In this document: in pieces, positions 39,163-47,621 of the stretch
Layout of the letters: the number at the start of each line of letters is the position of its first letter
Position numbering within the stretch: position 1 is the stretch's first letter
DNA from: Closterium sp. NIES-65
Taxonomy: Eukaryota > Streptophyta > Zygnematophyceae > Desmidiales > Closteriaceae
Direction: 5' to 3'
Assembly: GCA_948144175.1 (NCBI GenBank)
Contig: CANXME010002051.1
Span: 248,001 to 312,000, forward strand
DNA length: 64,000 nt
Translations under genes and position numbers: made by a program
The notes under the pieces: generated by a model
What the model was told of the DNA's origin: nothing
Databases searched by the model: none
The model's input: only the letters and a program-made list of their open reading frames with translations

Positions 39163-39212
39163 TACCATGTTGCAGCGTGTAACCTCCGAGTGCGGTTACT
39201 GGATGGTCAACA

Positions 39213-40180
39213 GTCGCGACCGTTGACTAACTGCGACTACTGACTTTCGAGTGTCTCTCGAGCTGCCACGTGCTCTGTATGAGTTATTGCGATACTGGTA
39301 CAGTGGCGCTGCTTTGTTGTGCAGTGGCCCGCTAGGAGAGAACCTTCGGGAATGTTATCATAATATTTCGGTTAATCCAACACTTATGAATAATGTTTTC
39401 TTGGCAGCACAAGTGCTCAAGTGTCATGCAATGCAAGTATGGCATTCCTTGTAGTATTCAGCTTGTCGTGCTTAATGTGATTCCATTACTTTTGAAGTTT
39501 AGATCTTTTAGTCAACGATGAATCAAAGAGGTGCGACTGTGCAACTTTGAGAATGTCGGTCCGTTTGACAGTTGCATCTTTGATACGATTGGCTGACTCC
39601 GGGCAGTGATAAATGACGACTTCCACCAGTCATTTCGGCGAGACCGGTAACTCGCTCGAAAGTGTAACTTCGAGGGTTGAACAACCTGCGGTGCAGAACT
39701 GAACTGAATTTGTCCCTCTCCACCTCTCCTCCCCATCCTATATTCTCCGCAACCCCTATCTGGCACTCAAGGGATTCCTCCGAGCTGTATGATGTGACTG
39801 CTTGAGATCACGGGGCGTGACGAAGGACTGTCATCTGCTCGCGACTGACGGCCCTGGCGCTAGACGAGAACCGGCTTTCAGGATGACGCAACTGCTGCGC
39901 GCAACCAGATCAAGAGTGAGGAAATTAATACGCGAAGCACGTCGCATCAATATCATTCTATACTTAGAGATCAATTTCTGCTTCACCCCACGAATACGTT
40001 ACGGATGCGACGCCGCGTGGAGATCCGCCATGGCGTCCCGTCGCATGGAATCGCGCGGCCAGATTTCTGCAGCTGGCGTGACGGACGTCGTGCAGCTGCT
40101 TATCCTCAAAATCGTTGCTCCTAAGGGACAGCGCAATTGAGATCGTCGAAAGAGAAAGCTAGCTGGTTTGGGGCGCGTCT
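39213..40180. other. Apparent host sequence upstream of the secreted-protein gene
   Basis: No LTR, domain or tandem repeat recognised. It holds short plant cis-element-like words, such as G-box CACGTG at 39267-39272 and TTGAC near 39221-39226, which occur often by chance. A plus-strand open frame of about 113 codons at 39802-40140 has no recognisable family and is not called. It ends at the cgtct target duplication of copia L, so before L inserted it was contiguous with 47476 onward. Confidence 0.5.
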
Positions 40181-40312
40181 TGAGAAGAGTTGAACGAGAA
40201 TGAAATGACTATGAATGAAGTGAGTACATATAGGAAACCCTAATCGGGTTATACCCCCTATGGGATACCCCACTATAGCCTACACAAATAAGTAAGCTAT
40301 AATGTTCTGACA
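40181..40312 (-). repeat. 3' LTR of copia L
   Basis: 132 bp; the PPT hairpin (CCCCCACTTTGCCTATGGGG, minus) lies at about 40314-40334. Confidence 0.9.
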
Positions 40313-40512
40313 CACCCCCATAGGCAAAGTGGGGGAGAACAAGGGGTCACAAGACCAGTCAAGCAAAGCAAGGCAAAGCTCAGGGTGGATCACAAAGTCA
40401 CCACAAATTCCGAGCACAGGTTCAAAGGCCAAAAGGCCAGTTCACATGCAAGAACACATAAATATAGATATAGAAGAGGCTAAGCAAGCAAGAGCAAGAG
40501 TATATATAAGTG

Positions 40513-41514
40513 TCAGTACAAGCAAGGTCTAGAAGTGAGCAAGTAAGGCAAGACAGGCACAAGACCCAACTGAGTGCAGAAGCGCTGATGATCACAAGGC
40601 GCAAGTGCCTTGGTGAAGACATCAGCAGTGTTGGCCTCAGAGGCCACGTATGCAAGCCGCAACAGTCCATGCTGGTGTAACTCACGAGCAAGAAAGTAGC
40701 GGAGAGCAATGTGCTTTGTCCTGTGCTCCAGTCGCTGCTCTCGACACAAGGCCAGCATGGCCTTGTTGTCTACGTACAGGACTGGAGGAGAACGAGGCGG
40801 CTCTCCAAGGTCAGTCAGCAGGTAGGTGAGCCAGCGAAGCTCCTGGGCAGCCATAGCCCCGGCGTAGATCTCAGCCTCACAACTGGAGCCGAGAACAGAA
40901 GACGAGCGGGTAGCCCGCCACGAAACAGAGCCGGAACCGAGGCTGAAGGTGTAACCCTGTGACGACCGCAGCGTAGCCTGGTCATCAGCCCAAGAAGCGT
41001 CCGCGTGCCGAGTGAGGACCACTGGACTCCGCCCTCCAAGCACTAGCCCCATGCCCGACGTACTGCACAAGTAGCGCAACACCCTCTTCGCTGCAGCCAT
41101 GTGCTCTGGTCGGTGTCTCCCAGGAGCAACATAGCGTGCGAGAATGCTAAGAGGGTATGCAAGGTCAGGTCGAGTGCAGGTCATCAGGTACATGAGGCAA
41201 CCAACAAGCTCTCGATATGGGCCACTCGACTCTACGAACTCATCCGAAGGCAGAGCTGAGAGCGAGTGGCGAGTAGGCAGAGGAGTGGCCTGAGGCGAGG
41301 AGTACGTGAAGCCGAAGCGCTGAAGGACCTGCTGCACCAAATGTGACTGAGTCAAGGTAATGGTACGGCGTGCTCTATCCCGGGTGATCTGCAAGCCAAG
41401 GTAGCTGCGCAGTTCACCCAGGTCAGTGCACGTGTGTCTCTTCTGCAGCTCGGACTTCACGTAGGCGAGTCCAGCAGTGTCAGCTGTGGCAAAGACCAAG
41501 TCGTTGACGTACAC
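40513..41514 (-). CDS. Copia L RT C-terminus and RNase H
   Basis: 333 codons: VNDLVFATADTAGLAYVKSE and RSYLGLQITRDRARRTITLT (RT), VGCLMYLMTCTRPDLAYPLS (connection), then RNase H with HADASWADDQATLRSS, SSCEAEIYAGAMAAQELRWL, LYVDNKAMLALCREQRLEHR and EANTADVFTKALAPCDHQRF. Confidence 0.9.
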   Translation of the reverse strand: MYVNDLVFATADTAGLAYVKSELQKRHTCTDLGELRSYLGLQITRDRARRTITLTQSHLVQQVLQRFGFTYSSPQATPLPTRHSLSALPSDEFVESSGPYRELVGCLMYLMTCTRPDLAYPLSILARYVAPGRHRPEHMAAAKRVLRYLCSTSGMGLVLGGRSPVVLTRHADASWADDQATLRSSQGYTFSLGSGSVSWRATRSSSVLGSSCEAEIYAGAMAAQELRWLTYLLTDLGEPPRSPPVLYVDNKAMLALCREQRLEHRTKHIALRYFLARELHQHGLLRLAYVASEANTADVFTKALAPCDHQRFCTQLGLVPVLPYLLTSRPCLY

Positions 41515-41673
41515 GAGGATGTAGAACGGCGGCAGAGAAGTGTCGGTGCGCAGAAACAGCGACGGGTCGGCAGTAGAAGGAGCAAACCCAAGAGTTGCAA
41601 GCGTAGTCCTAAGTGTGTCGTGCCACTCACGGGGCGCCTGGCAGAGACCGTAGACTGGACGCCGGAGACTCCA

Positions 41674-42042
41674 CTAGGTACCAGGAGGGAAAGACCCAGT
41701 GAAGCCAGGTGGGCGGCGCAGCCAGATCTCCTCGTGCAGGCTGCCCTGCAAGAACGCAGTGCTGAAGTCGAGGGAGTGCAGCTCGTAGTCACGGTGAGCA
41801 GCAACGTGCAGCAGTACCCAAAGAGTGGTCATCTTTGGGGTGGGGGAGAAGGTCTGAAAGTAGTCAACCCCCTGCCACTGACTGAAGCCACGAGCCACGT
41901 AACGCGCCTTGAAGACAGGCGGAGAACCCGGCGGCCGCTTCACCCTGAAGATCCACATGCCACTGACGATGTTCGCCCCAGGAGGGGGGACAGCGTCAAC
42001 GTAGGTGCCTGTGGACTTCCAGGAAGCCATCTCTGCATCCAT
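41674..42042 (-). CDS. Copia L reverse transcriptase N-terminal part
   Basis: 122 codons: DAEMASWKSTGTYVDAVPPP, NIVSGMWIFRVKRPPGSPPV, FKARYVARGFSQWQGVDYFQ, LDFSTAFLQGSLHEEIWLRR, the palm/fingers start of copia RT. Confidence 0.9.
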   Translation of the reverse strand: MDAEMASWKSTGTYVDAVPPPGANIVSGMWIFRVKRPPGSPPVFKARYVARGFSQWQGVDYFQTFSPTPKMTTLWVLLHVAAHRDYELHSLDFSTAFLQGSLHEEIWLRRPPGFTGSFPPGT

Positions 42043-42054
42043 AGCTGCCTGCCA

Positions 42055-43005
42055 CTAAGAGGAGTAGGGACGCTCTATTGCCTCCGTGTAAGAGCGCGGA
42101 GTCGGGATGTCAAGTGCATCCGGGTCTCCCTCAGGGGTAAGCAGTACGGACAAGAGATGCGGTGAAGCGGCTGCCAGGCACTGGAACTCCTCCTGCCTGT
42201 CCTCGAGGACGTCCGTGCCAAGGGCACACTCACCCCCGACGGACGGAGGACAGACAGACTCAGACTCTGCGACAAGACTAGTAGCGTAGTCTAAGCGACA
42301 GCGAGCAGCAAAGTGGACGAGCTCAGTAACGAGGGCAGACGCAGCAGAAGACTCGAAAGAAGGGTCAGTGGCGATAGTAGCAAGGAAACGCGTGACAGTA
42401 GGACTGGCAGCACGAAGAGAGTCCGACTCCGGGTCGGCAAGAGCACGAAGAGAGGACTCAGAAGGAGAAGGTAAAGGGGCACGCAGAGGAGCAGTAGACG
42501 GACGCAGTGACATCCGGTGCGTGCCAGGGAAAGGAGGAGGACGCTGACGCGAACTGCGACCACTAGCGCGTGCAGGACGAACAGGTGACGCAGGACGAGA
42601 CGCAGGCTCACGACGCTCAGTAAGACCTCCAGTAGGACCAGTGTAGGGAGAAGGAGCAGGTAAGGGGGAAGGAGGCTGTAGCTGTGACTGGGACGGGACA
42701 GGCTGTAGACGCTCTAAGAGAGGAGGAGAGCAAGGAGAAGGTGGAAGACCAAGAACCTGCTGCAGGAGTGGAACGAAGTACGGTCGAGGGCGCGCAACGA
42801 CACCAGACATAGCAGGGACAGCACCAGTACCCCCCGCAGGAGCACCCGCTCCAGTAGCACCTCCAGCAGCACCCCCAGCAGCTCCAGAACCCCCAGCAGC
42901 ACCAGGAGCACCGCCAACAGGACCGCCAGTGGTAGTCTCAGCGCCAACACCCTCAGCAGCACCAGCTCCATTCGAACCCAAAGGCCCAGCAGCTCCAGTA
43001 CTCAC
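42055..43005 (-). CDS. Copia L Pro/Ser-rich linker before RT
   Basis: 316 codons, mainly Gly/Ala then Pro/Ser/Arg-rich low complexity (integrase-RT spacer), with a conserved segment FAARCRLDYATSLVAESESV and LDIPTPRSYTEAIERPYSS leading into RT. Confidence 0.8.
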   Translation of the reverse strand: MSTGAAGPLGSNGAGAAEGVGAETTTGGPVGGAPGAAGGSGAAGGAAGGATGAGAPAGGTGAVPAMSGVVARPRPYFVPLLQQVLGLPPSPCSPPLLERLQPVPSQSQLQPPSPLPAPSPYTGPTGGLTERREPASRPASPVRPARASGRSSRQRPPPFPGTHRMSLRPSTAPLRAPLPSPSESSLRALADPESDSLRAASPTVTRFLATIATDPSFESSAASALVTELVHFAARCRLDYATSLVAESESVCPPSVGGECALGTDVLEDRQEEFQCLAAASPHLLSVLLTPEGDPDALDIPTPRSYTEAIERPYSS

Positions 43006-43110
43006 AGTACGAGCACCTCCGGGACCCGCGACAGTAGCACCCTCAGCAGTCGAAGAACCTCCAGCACCAGCAGGACGCCTCCAGCGCCGGGCAAACCACT
43101 CACGTAGCTC

Positions 43111-46107
43111 CTATGGGGAGAGTGGATCTCGGCGAGACGAAGCACCCGGCGAACCTCTAGGCGAAGAAACTTCAGGCTCAGCACCCCCATGCAAAGCACC
43201 TCCAGGCTCTGCACCCCTAGGCTCAGCACCCCCAGACTCATTACCCCCAGGCACAACACCCCCAGGCTCAGCACCCCTAGGCTCAGCACCCCCAGGCTCC
43301 GCACCCCCAGGCTCCGCACCCCCAGGCTCAGCACCCCCAGGCGCAGCACCTCTAGGCTCAGCACCCCCAGTCTCAGCACCCCTAGGCTCAGCACCCGCAG
43401 CAGCACCAGAGTCACCAGTGACCTCGACAGGCTCGACCGCGTCTAGCTGGGACACACCTGAAGGGGCAGGACCCTGAGGGGGAAGGGGGTCTACCGGGGG
43501 GGGACCTGGTACCAAGAAGAGCGGGGGTGGGGGGAGGGACGGAGTGCGGTAGGGGAAGAGGCGGTAGTAGGGTACCGACTCATCGAACGTGACGTCCTGG
43601 GAGGACAGAACACGGCGAGAGGTGGGGTGGTAGAACTGCCACCCAGGGGCGTCGGTGGGGAACCCCATGAAGACACAGGGAGCAGCTCGAGGGGACAGCT
43701 TGTCCGCAGACAAGTTGTGGACAAACGCCCGAGATCCCCAGACCCGGAACGCCAACGCATCGCCAACCTTCCCCGTGTACAGCAGGGTTGGGGAGGTCTC
43801 CGGCCGGGAGACCCTGGGGTGAAGGTTGATCTGGTGCGCCGCGTACCTCACCGCAAACGGCCACAGAAAATGGGGGGCAGCCGCATGCATCATGGACGTA
43901 CGAGCGACGTCCATGACCATGCCAATGCAACGCTCAGCGATCCCATTTTGCTGTGGAGAGTCCGGAAGCGTGAAGGTCAAACGAATGCCCCGTGCGCGAT
44001 AGTAGGCTGTCAGAAGGCCAGAGGAGAACTCTCCGCCTCTGTCCGAGTGCAGTCGCAGAACAGGAAAGTCCGAGCCAAAGCTCTGCCTGAGCTGGAGACG
44101 AGCTGCGCGGATCCAGTCGATCAGCACCTCAGTGACATCACCCTTGCTGCGCAAGGGGAAGACTGTGGTGTAACGCGAGTAGTCGTCAACAACAAGCAGG
44201 AAGTAGCGCTCGTGACCCTGTCCACGGACGCGGGCTGGGCCCCACACGTCCATGTGAAGCGTCTGCAACGGGGCCTCTGTCGGAGGAAACTGGGAGGAGT
44301 GAGGGGCAGCATGCTGGCGCCCCTCAACACAGGGGATACAGGTAGGGCCAGGGCCCTGAGGAAGGGGAGGGAGGGACCGGGGGAGACCAGACACAAGACG
44401 ACGGGAGGCCATACCTCTGAGCCGAAGCAGAGAGGGGTGACCTAGGCGGTGGTGCCAGAGGAGAGTCTCGTGAGACAGGAGACGACACGAACAAGGGGCA
44501 GACTCAGGACCAGACCTGGACGCTGCAGCAAACACCTGACCAGACGCAGGGACCCTACCAGACTCAGTAACTGGGGGAGACGCAGTGGTCAGTGTGTACA
44601 GGCTCGACCCTGGCTGACGCGTAAACGTAGCCAGGTGTCGACCTGTGCTAGCCTCTGTGCAGTGCGTCACCCGCTGACGAGCAGGGGTGAACTGGTGGAC
44701 TCCCGCATCCTGTAGGTCAGCACCACTCACCAAGTTCATAGAGAACGAGGGGAGGTAGAGACCAGACAGGGTGCCAGAGGGAGCCGCCAGACACGGGAGG
44801 ACATTGGAGAAGCGATACAGGACAGGACCCCCGGAGGGGTCAGCCAGGGAAACCGCAACCGGCCGACTAAGCGGCGTGAGTGTGGTGCGATCCCGAAGGA
44901 AGGAGCGAGACGCCCCAGAGTCAAGGGTGAAGGTGTGGGAGGCCGAAGCCGACGTAGTACCTGAGAGCGCAGACTCACCAGTACCCGAGGACGCAGACAC
45001 ACTAGCACCTAGAGCAGCAGCGTCGCAAGCACCTAGGGCAGCAGCCTCACCAGTACCTAGAGCAGCAGTCTCAATGCCCGGGTCGGGCGGAAAACACCGG
45101 TAACAGTCACCCTCATCACTAATGGTCACAGCATACATGGCAGCAAGGATAGCATCAAAGTCAAGATCAAAGATAGCTACACCAACCCTAGACAGCTCTC
45201 CCCAGCGGGGGATCTCCGTGGCCTCCGGAAACTGCAGACGCCAAGCGTCCGTCAGGCGGCCAAAACAGCGCTGGGTGGAGTGGGCACCCCCACACTGCTC
45301 ACCCGCGCGGTCGCCGTTGCGAAGGACATAGGTGCAGGGACCAAGTCCCCCACCACGCTGACGCTGCGTGTACCACTCACGGAGCTGCTGAGGGGTGGGG
45401 ACGTCGCGAGAACGCTGCTGCTGCTGTTGCTGGCGCTGACCACCCCCAGTGCCGCTCTGCTGCGACGTGCCACTCCGACCACCTCCACCACCTCCACCTC
45501 CACCTCCCCCACCTCCGCCACCGCCGCCACCCCCGCCAGTACCGCCGCCGCCGACGCCGCCTCCGCCTCCACTGCTACCACTAGTACCCCCACCCCCACC
45601 ACCTCCTCCACGGCCACCCCCACTCCCTCCGCCGCCTCCACCTCCACCTCCACCGCCCCCGCTAACCCCACCTGCTTCCTTGCCCCCCTTGCCCTTGCCA
45701 GGGCGACGTCTCCCGCTAGGGGCAGACGCCGCACCGACCGACTCAAGACCAACGAGGTCGGCCGCAGCGGCAGAGGTGACAGAGGGCAAGAGAGGGGAAG
45801 GAGAACACCCCTCAAAGATGGGGGCGCGGGGGTCACCTCGAGAGGCACCTACAGCGACGATGCTCTTTTCCGCCGCTAGGAGGGCCTTCTCTAGGCTGTC
45901 GACTGTGAGAGTGGTGGGACAGACCGCAAGGAAGTGGTCCCGGACTACACGAAGGGAGTCAGGGAGGCGGGTGACTAGAAAGTAGAGAGTGATGTACATG
46001 GGGGGGGGGGTTCTTGGCGCAGAAGTCAGCAGGAAGCGCAGCGCGGTAGCGGGTGTCACTAGTGCGGAGGTGCGTAATGAGATCAGTGACTGTGGGAAAG
46101 GCGGCAA
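43111..46107 (-). CDS. Copia L gag (mid/C), protease and integrase
   Basis: 998 codons. Gag core MYITLYFLVTRLPDSLRVVR, Gly-rich tract (residues ~105-215), PTPQQLREWYTQRQRGG, then a variant zinc motif GPCTYVLRNGDRAGEQCGGA and HSTQRCF (C-X13-C-X3-H-X4-C). Protease TFTLDSGASRSFLRDRTTLT. Integrase: LLWHHRLGHPSLLRL with CIPCVEG, MDVWGPARVRGQGHERYFLL, LRLHSDRGGEFSSGL, DSPQQNGIAERCIGM. C-terminal GGAEP/GGAVP array. The longest open segment in the window. Confidence 0.9.
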   Translation of the reverse strand: MPPFPQSLISLRTSALVTPATALRFLLTSAPRTPPPMYITLYFLVTRLPDSLRVVRDHFLAVCPTTLTVDSLEKALLAAEKSIVAVGASRGDPRAPIFEGCSPSPLLPSVTSAAAADLVGLESVGAASAPSGRRRPGKGKGGKEAGGVSGGGGGGGGGGGGSGGGRGGGGGGGGTSGSSGGGGGVGGGGTGGGGGGGGGGGGGGGGGGGGRSGTSQQSGTGGGQRQQQQQQRSRDVPTPQQLREWYTQRQRGGGLGPCTYVLRNGDRAGEQCGGAHSTQRCFGRLTDAWRLQFPEATEIPRWGELSRVGVAIFDLDFDAILAAMYAVTISDEGDCYRCFPPDPGIETAALGTGEAAALGACDAAALGASVSASSGTGESALSGTTSASASHTFTLDSGASRSFLRDRTTLTPLSRPVAVSLADPSGGPVLYRFSNVLPCLAAPSGTLSGLYLPSFSMNLVSGADLQDAGVHQFTPARQRVTHCTEASTGRHLATFTRQPGSSLYTLTTASPPVTESGRVPASGQVFAAASRSGPESAPCSCRLLSHETLLWHHRLGHPSLLRLRGMASRRLVSGLPRSLPPLPQGPGPTCIPCVEGRQHAAPHSSQFPPTEAPLQTLHMDVWGPARVRGQGHERYFLLVVDDYSRYTTVFPLRSKGDVTEVLIDWIRAARLQLRQSFGSDFPVLRLHSDRGGEFSSGLLTAYYRARGIRLTFTLPDSPQQNGIAERCIGMVMDVARTSMMHAAAPHFLWPFAVRYAAHQINLHPRVSRPETSPTLLYTGKVGDALAFRVWGSRAFVHNLSADKLSPRAAPCVFMGFPTDAPGWQFYHPTSRRVLSSQDVTFDESVPYYRLFPYRTPSLPPPPLFLVPGPPPVDPLPPQGPAPSGVSQLDAVEPVEVTGDSGAAAGAEPRGAETGGAEPRGAAPGGAEPGGAEPGGAEPGGAEPRGAEPGGVVPGGNESGGAEPRGAEPGGALHGGAEPEVSSPRGSPGASSRRDPLSP
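43165..43400 (-). repeat. Pentapeptide (GGAEP) coding minisatellite in copia L
   Basis: About fifteen 15-bp units gcacccccaggctca (plus) encoding GGAEP with drift (RGAEP, GGVVP, GGNES). Lies between integrase and the RT linker, as in J and E. Confidence 0.9.
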
Positions 46108-46471
46108 GGTCAGGGAAGAGGAAGGGTAGCATGAGGCGGCTCAGTGCAGCAGTGGCAGGGGAAGAGTAGCGCGCAACTACAGCGTCGTACAAGGTCTGAG
46201 CACTCTTGTACTGACTAAAGTGCGCGCGCTCAGCGGTAGGCAGGTGGCGACGCACAGCAAGACGTGCAGCTGCATCGCGGGTGGCCCACTGAGAGCGAAC
46301 AGTGGGGTCAGCATCAGCAGCAGGGGCAGGAGAGGCGCCAGAGGTGAGGTCAAAGAGAGAAAGGCCGTCCGCCCTATGGCACTGTAAAAACAGCAGCAGG
46401 TCGTCGACCGAGACCTCAACGTCAATGGCTCGACCCTCAGCGTCAAAAGTGAGGACACTAGGGGTAGCCAT
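45959..46471 (-). CDS. Copia L gag N-terminal part
   Basis: 170 codons starting MATPSVLTFDAEGRAIDVEV; UBN2-like gag core SQWATRDAAARLAVRRHLPT, YSSPATAALSRLMLPFLFPD, TVTDLITHLRTSDTRYRAAL. The start agrees with siblings A and J. Confidence 0.85.
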   Translation of the reverse strand: MATPSVLTFDAEGRAIDVEVSVDDLLLFLQCHRADGLSLFDLTSGASPAPAADADPTVRSQWATRDAAARLAVRRHLPTAERAHFSQYKSAQTLYDAVVARYSSPATAALSRLMLPFLFPDLAAFPTVTDLITHLRTSDTRYRAALPADFCAKNPPPHVHHSLLSSHPPP

Positions 46472-46529
46472 GACGACGAGAGACTAGCAGTGCAAGCATT
46501 AGGGGAAGGGCACGCAGTGACAGTGGGGC

Positions 46530-47310
46530 TGTGCTCACCGGACAGGGCAGGTCGAGCGGCTCGGCAGACGGGCGGATCGGCTGGTGGGCGGCACGGCGGC
46601 TCGGCGGCTCGGCTGCTTGGCGGCGCGGCGGCTCGGTTGCTCGGCGGCTCGGCTGCTGGGCGGCTCGGCTGCTGGGCGGCTCGGCTGCTCTCCTCGTCGG
46701 CGCGGCTGTCGGCTGCTCGGGTGGCGCGGCAGGAGAGGAGAGCGGCAGGGCCGCAGCAGACGGGCGGCGGGGCCCCAGGTGTAGGGCGGCGGGGCCGCAG
46801 CAGAGTCGGGCGGCGAGGCCGCGAAGCGCAGGGCCGCGAAGCGCAGGGCGGCGGGGCCGTTGAAGCGGGGCGGCGAGGCCGCGAAGCGTAGGGCAGCGGG
46901 GCCGCGAAGTGCAGGGCGGCGGGGCCGCGAAGCGTAGGGCGGCGGGGCCGCGAAGTATAGGGCGGCGGGGCCGCGAAGCGTAGGGCGGCGGGGCCGCTAA
47001 AACAGGGCGGCGGGGCCGCGAAGTGCAGGGCGGCGGGGCCGCGAAGTGCAGGGCGGCGGGGCCGCGAAGCGTAGGGCGGCGGGGCCGCTAAAGCAGGGCG
47101 GCGGGGCCGCGATCGTAGGGCGGCGGGGCCGCGAAATCAAGGCGGCGGGGCCGCGAAAGCAGGGGCGGCGGGGCCGCGACAGTAGGGCGGCAGGGCCGCT
47201 AGGGGAGGGACTGCCGCTGGGGCGGCTGTTTGAGTGAATAGCCCGAGGCGCGACTCGCGATGAGCGCGCTTCGGGCAGAAAAAAAAAGGTTCGTAGTGGT
47301 GGGCCCTAGG
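46530..47310 (-). repeat. GC-rich tandem-repeat leader of copia L
   Basis: cggctcggc units (46560-46700), then ~24-bp units ggcggcggggccgcgaagtg with variable last bases (46780-47210). A CCGGTGAGC (minus) donor-like site lies at 46534-46543, near the gag end. Non-coding. Confidence 0.8.
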
Positions 47311-47314
47311 CGCA

Positions 47315-47330
47315 GTTCCCACAGGGGAAC
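47315..47330 (-). promoter_or_regulatory. Post-primer-site hairpin of copia L
   Basis: Minus strand GTTCCCCTGTGGGAAC: 6-bp perfect stem, 4-nt loop, directly after primer site TGGTATCGAGCAGG (47330-47343). Equivalents occur in J, K, E, A, B and C. Confidence 0.7.
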
Positions 47331-47343
47331 CTGCTCGATACCA

Positions 47344-47475
47344 TGAGAAGAGTTGAACGAGAATGAAATGACTATGAATGAAGTGAGTACATATAGGAAA
47401 CCCTAATCGGGTTGTACCCCCTATGGGATACCCCACTATAGCCTACACAAATAAGTAAGCTATAATGTTCTGACA
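47344..47475 (-). repeat. 5' LTR of copia L
   Basis: 132 bp, one difference from 40181-40312; cgtct follows. Confidence 0.9.
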
Positions 47476-47621
47476 CGTCTCTCAACTACAAATTGAAGGA
47501 CTCGGTCTTCGTTCAATTCAGGTCAGCTCAGTTGGCGATAGAACCAAATTTTTGTAGCTGAAAATCTTGTCATTCGAGCTTCACTTCAGTCAAATTGAGC
47601 TCTTGGTCTCAGAGTACCGCC
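47476..47621 (+). promoter_or_regulatory. 5' UTR/proximal promoter remnant of the host gene
   Basis: 146 bp between copia L and the ATG, AT-richer than the elements. No TATA box is convincing. The original distal promoter (39213-40180) is now 7.3 kb away because of L. Confidence 0.4.

Larger units (their letters stand above)
35847..39212 (-). repeat. 5' LTR of copia I, split by DNA transposon P
   Basis: The LTR begins TGTTGA at 35847 and plausibly ends TCAACA at 39207-39212, a perfect terminal 6-bp inverted repeat. Without P and its TA duplication the LTR would be 290 bp. The left partner LTR is outside the preserved part of I, so the outer edge is inferred only from this terminal symmetry. 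Confidence 0.55.
40181..47475 (-). mobile_element. Copia element L, young and nearly complete
   Basis: Minus-strand Ty1/copia, 7.3 kb, with 132-bp LTRs (40181-40312, 47344-47475) differing at about one position and target duplications cgtct (40176-40180, 47476-47480). All parts are present in order: primer site, hairpin, GC-rich repeat leader, gag with Gly-rich tract and variant zinc motif, protease, integrase, GGAEP array, linker, RT, RNase H, PPT hairpin. The best reference copy of the A/J/K/E/R family here. Despite recent arrival it is broken, with about five interruptions. Confidence 0.9.

Noticed and set aside
39802-40140. 113-codon plus-strand frame upstream of copia L
   Set aside because: No family resemblance, no splice or start context, and moderate length for this GC content; left as unassigned host sequence.
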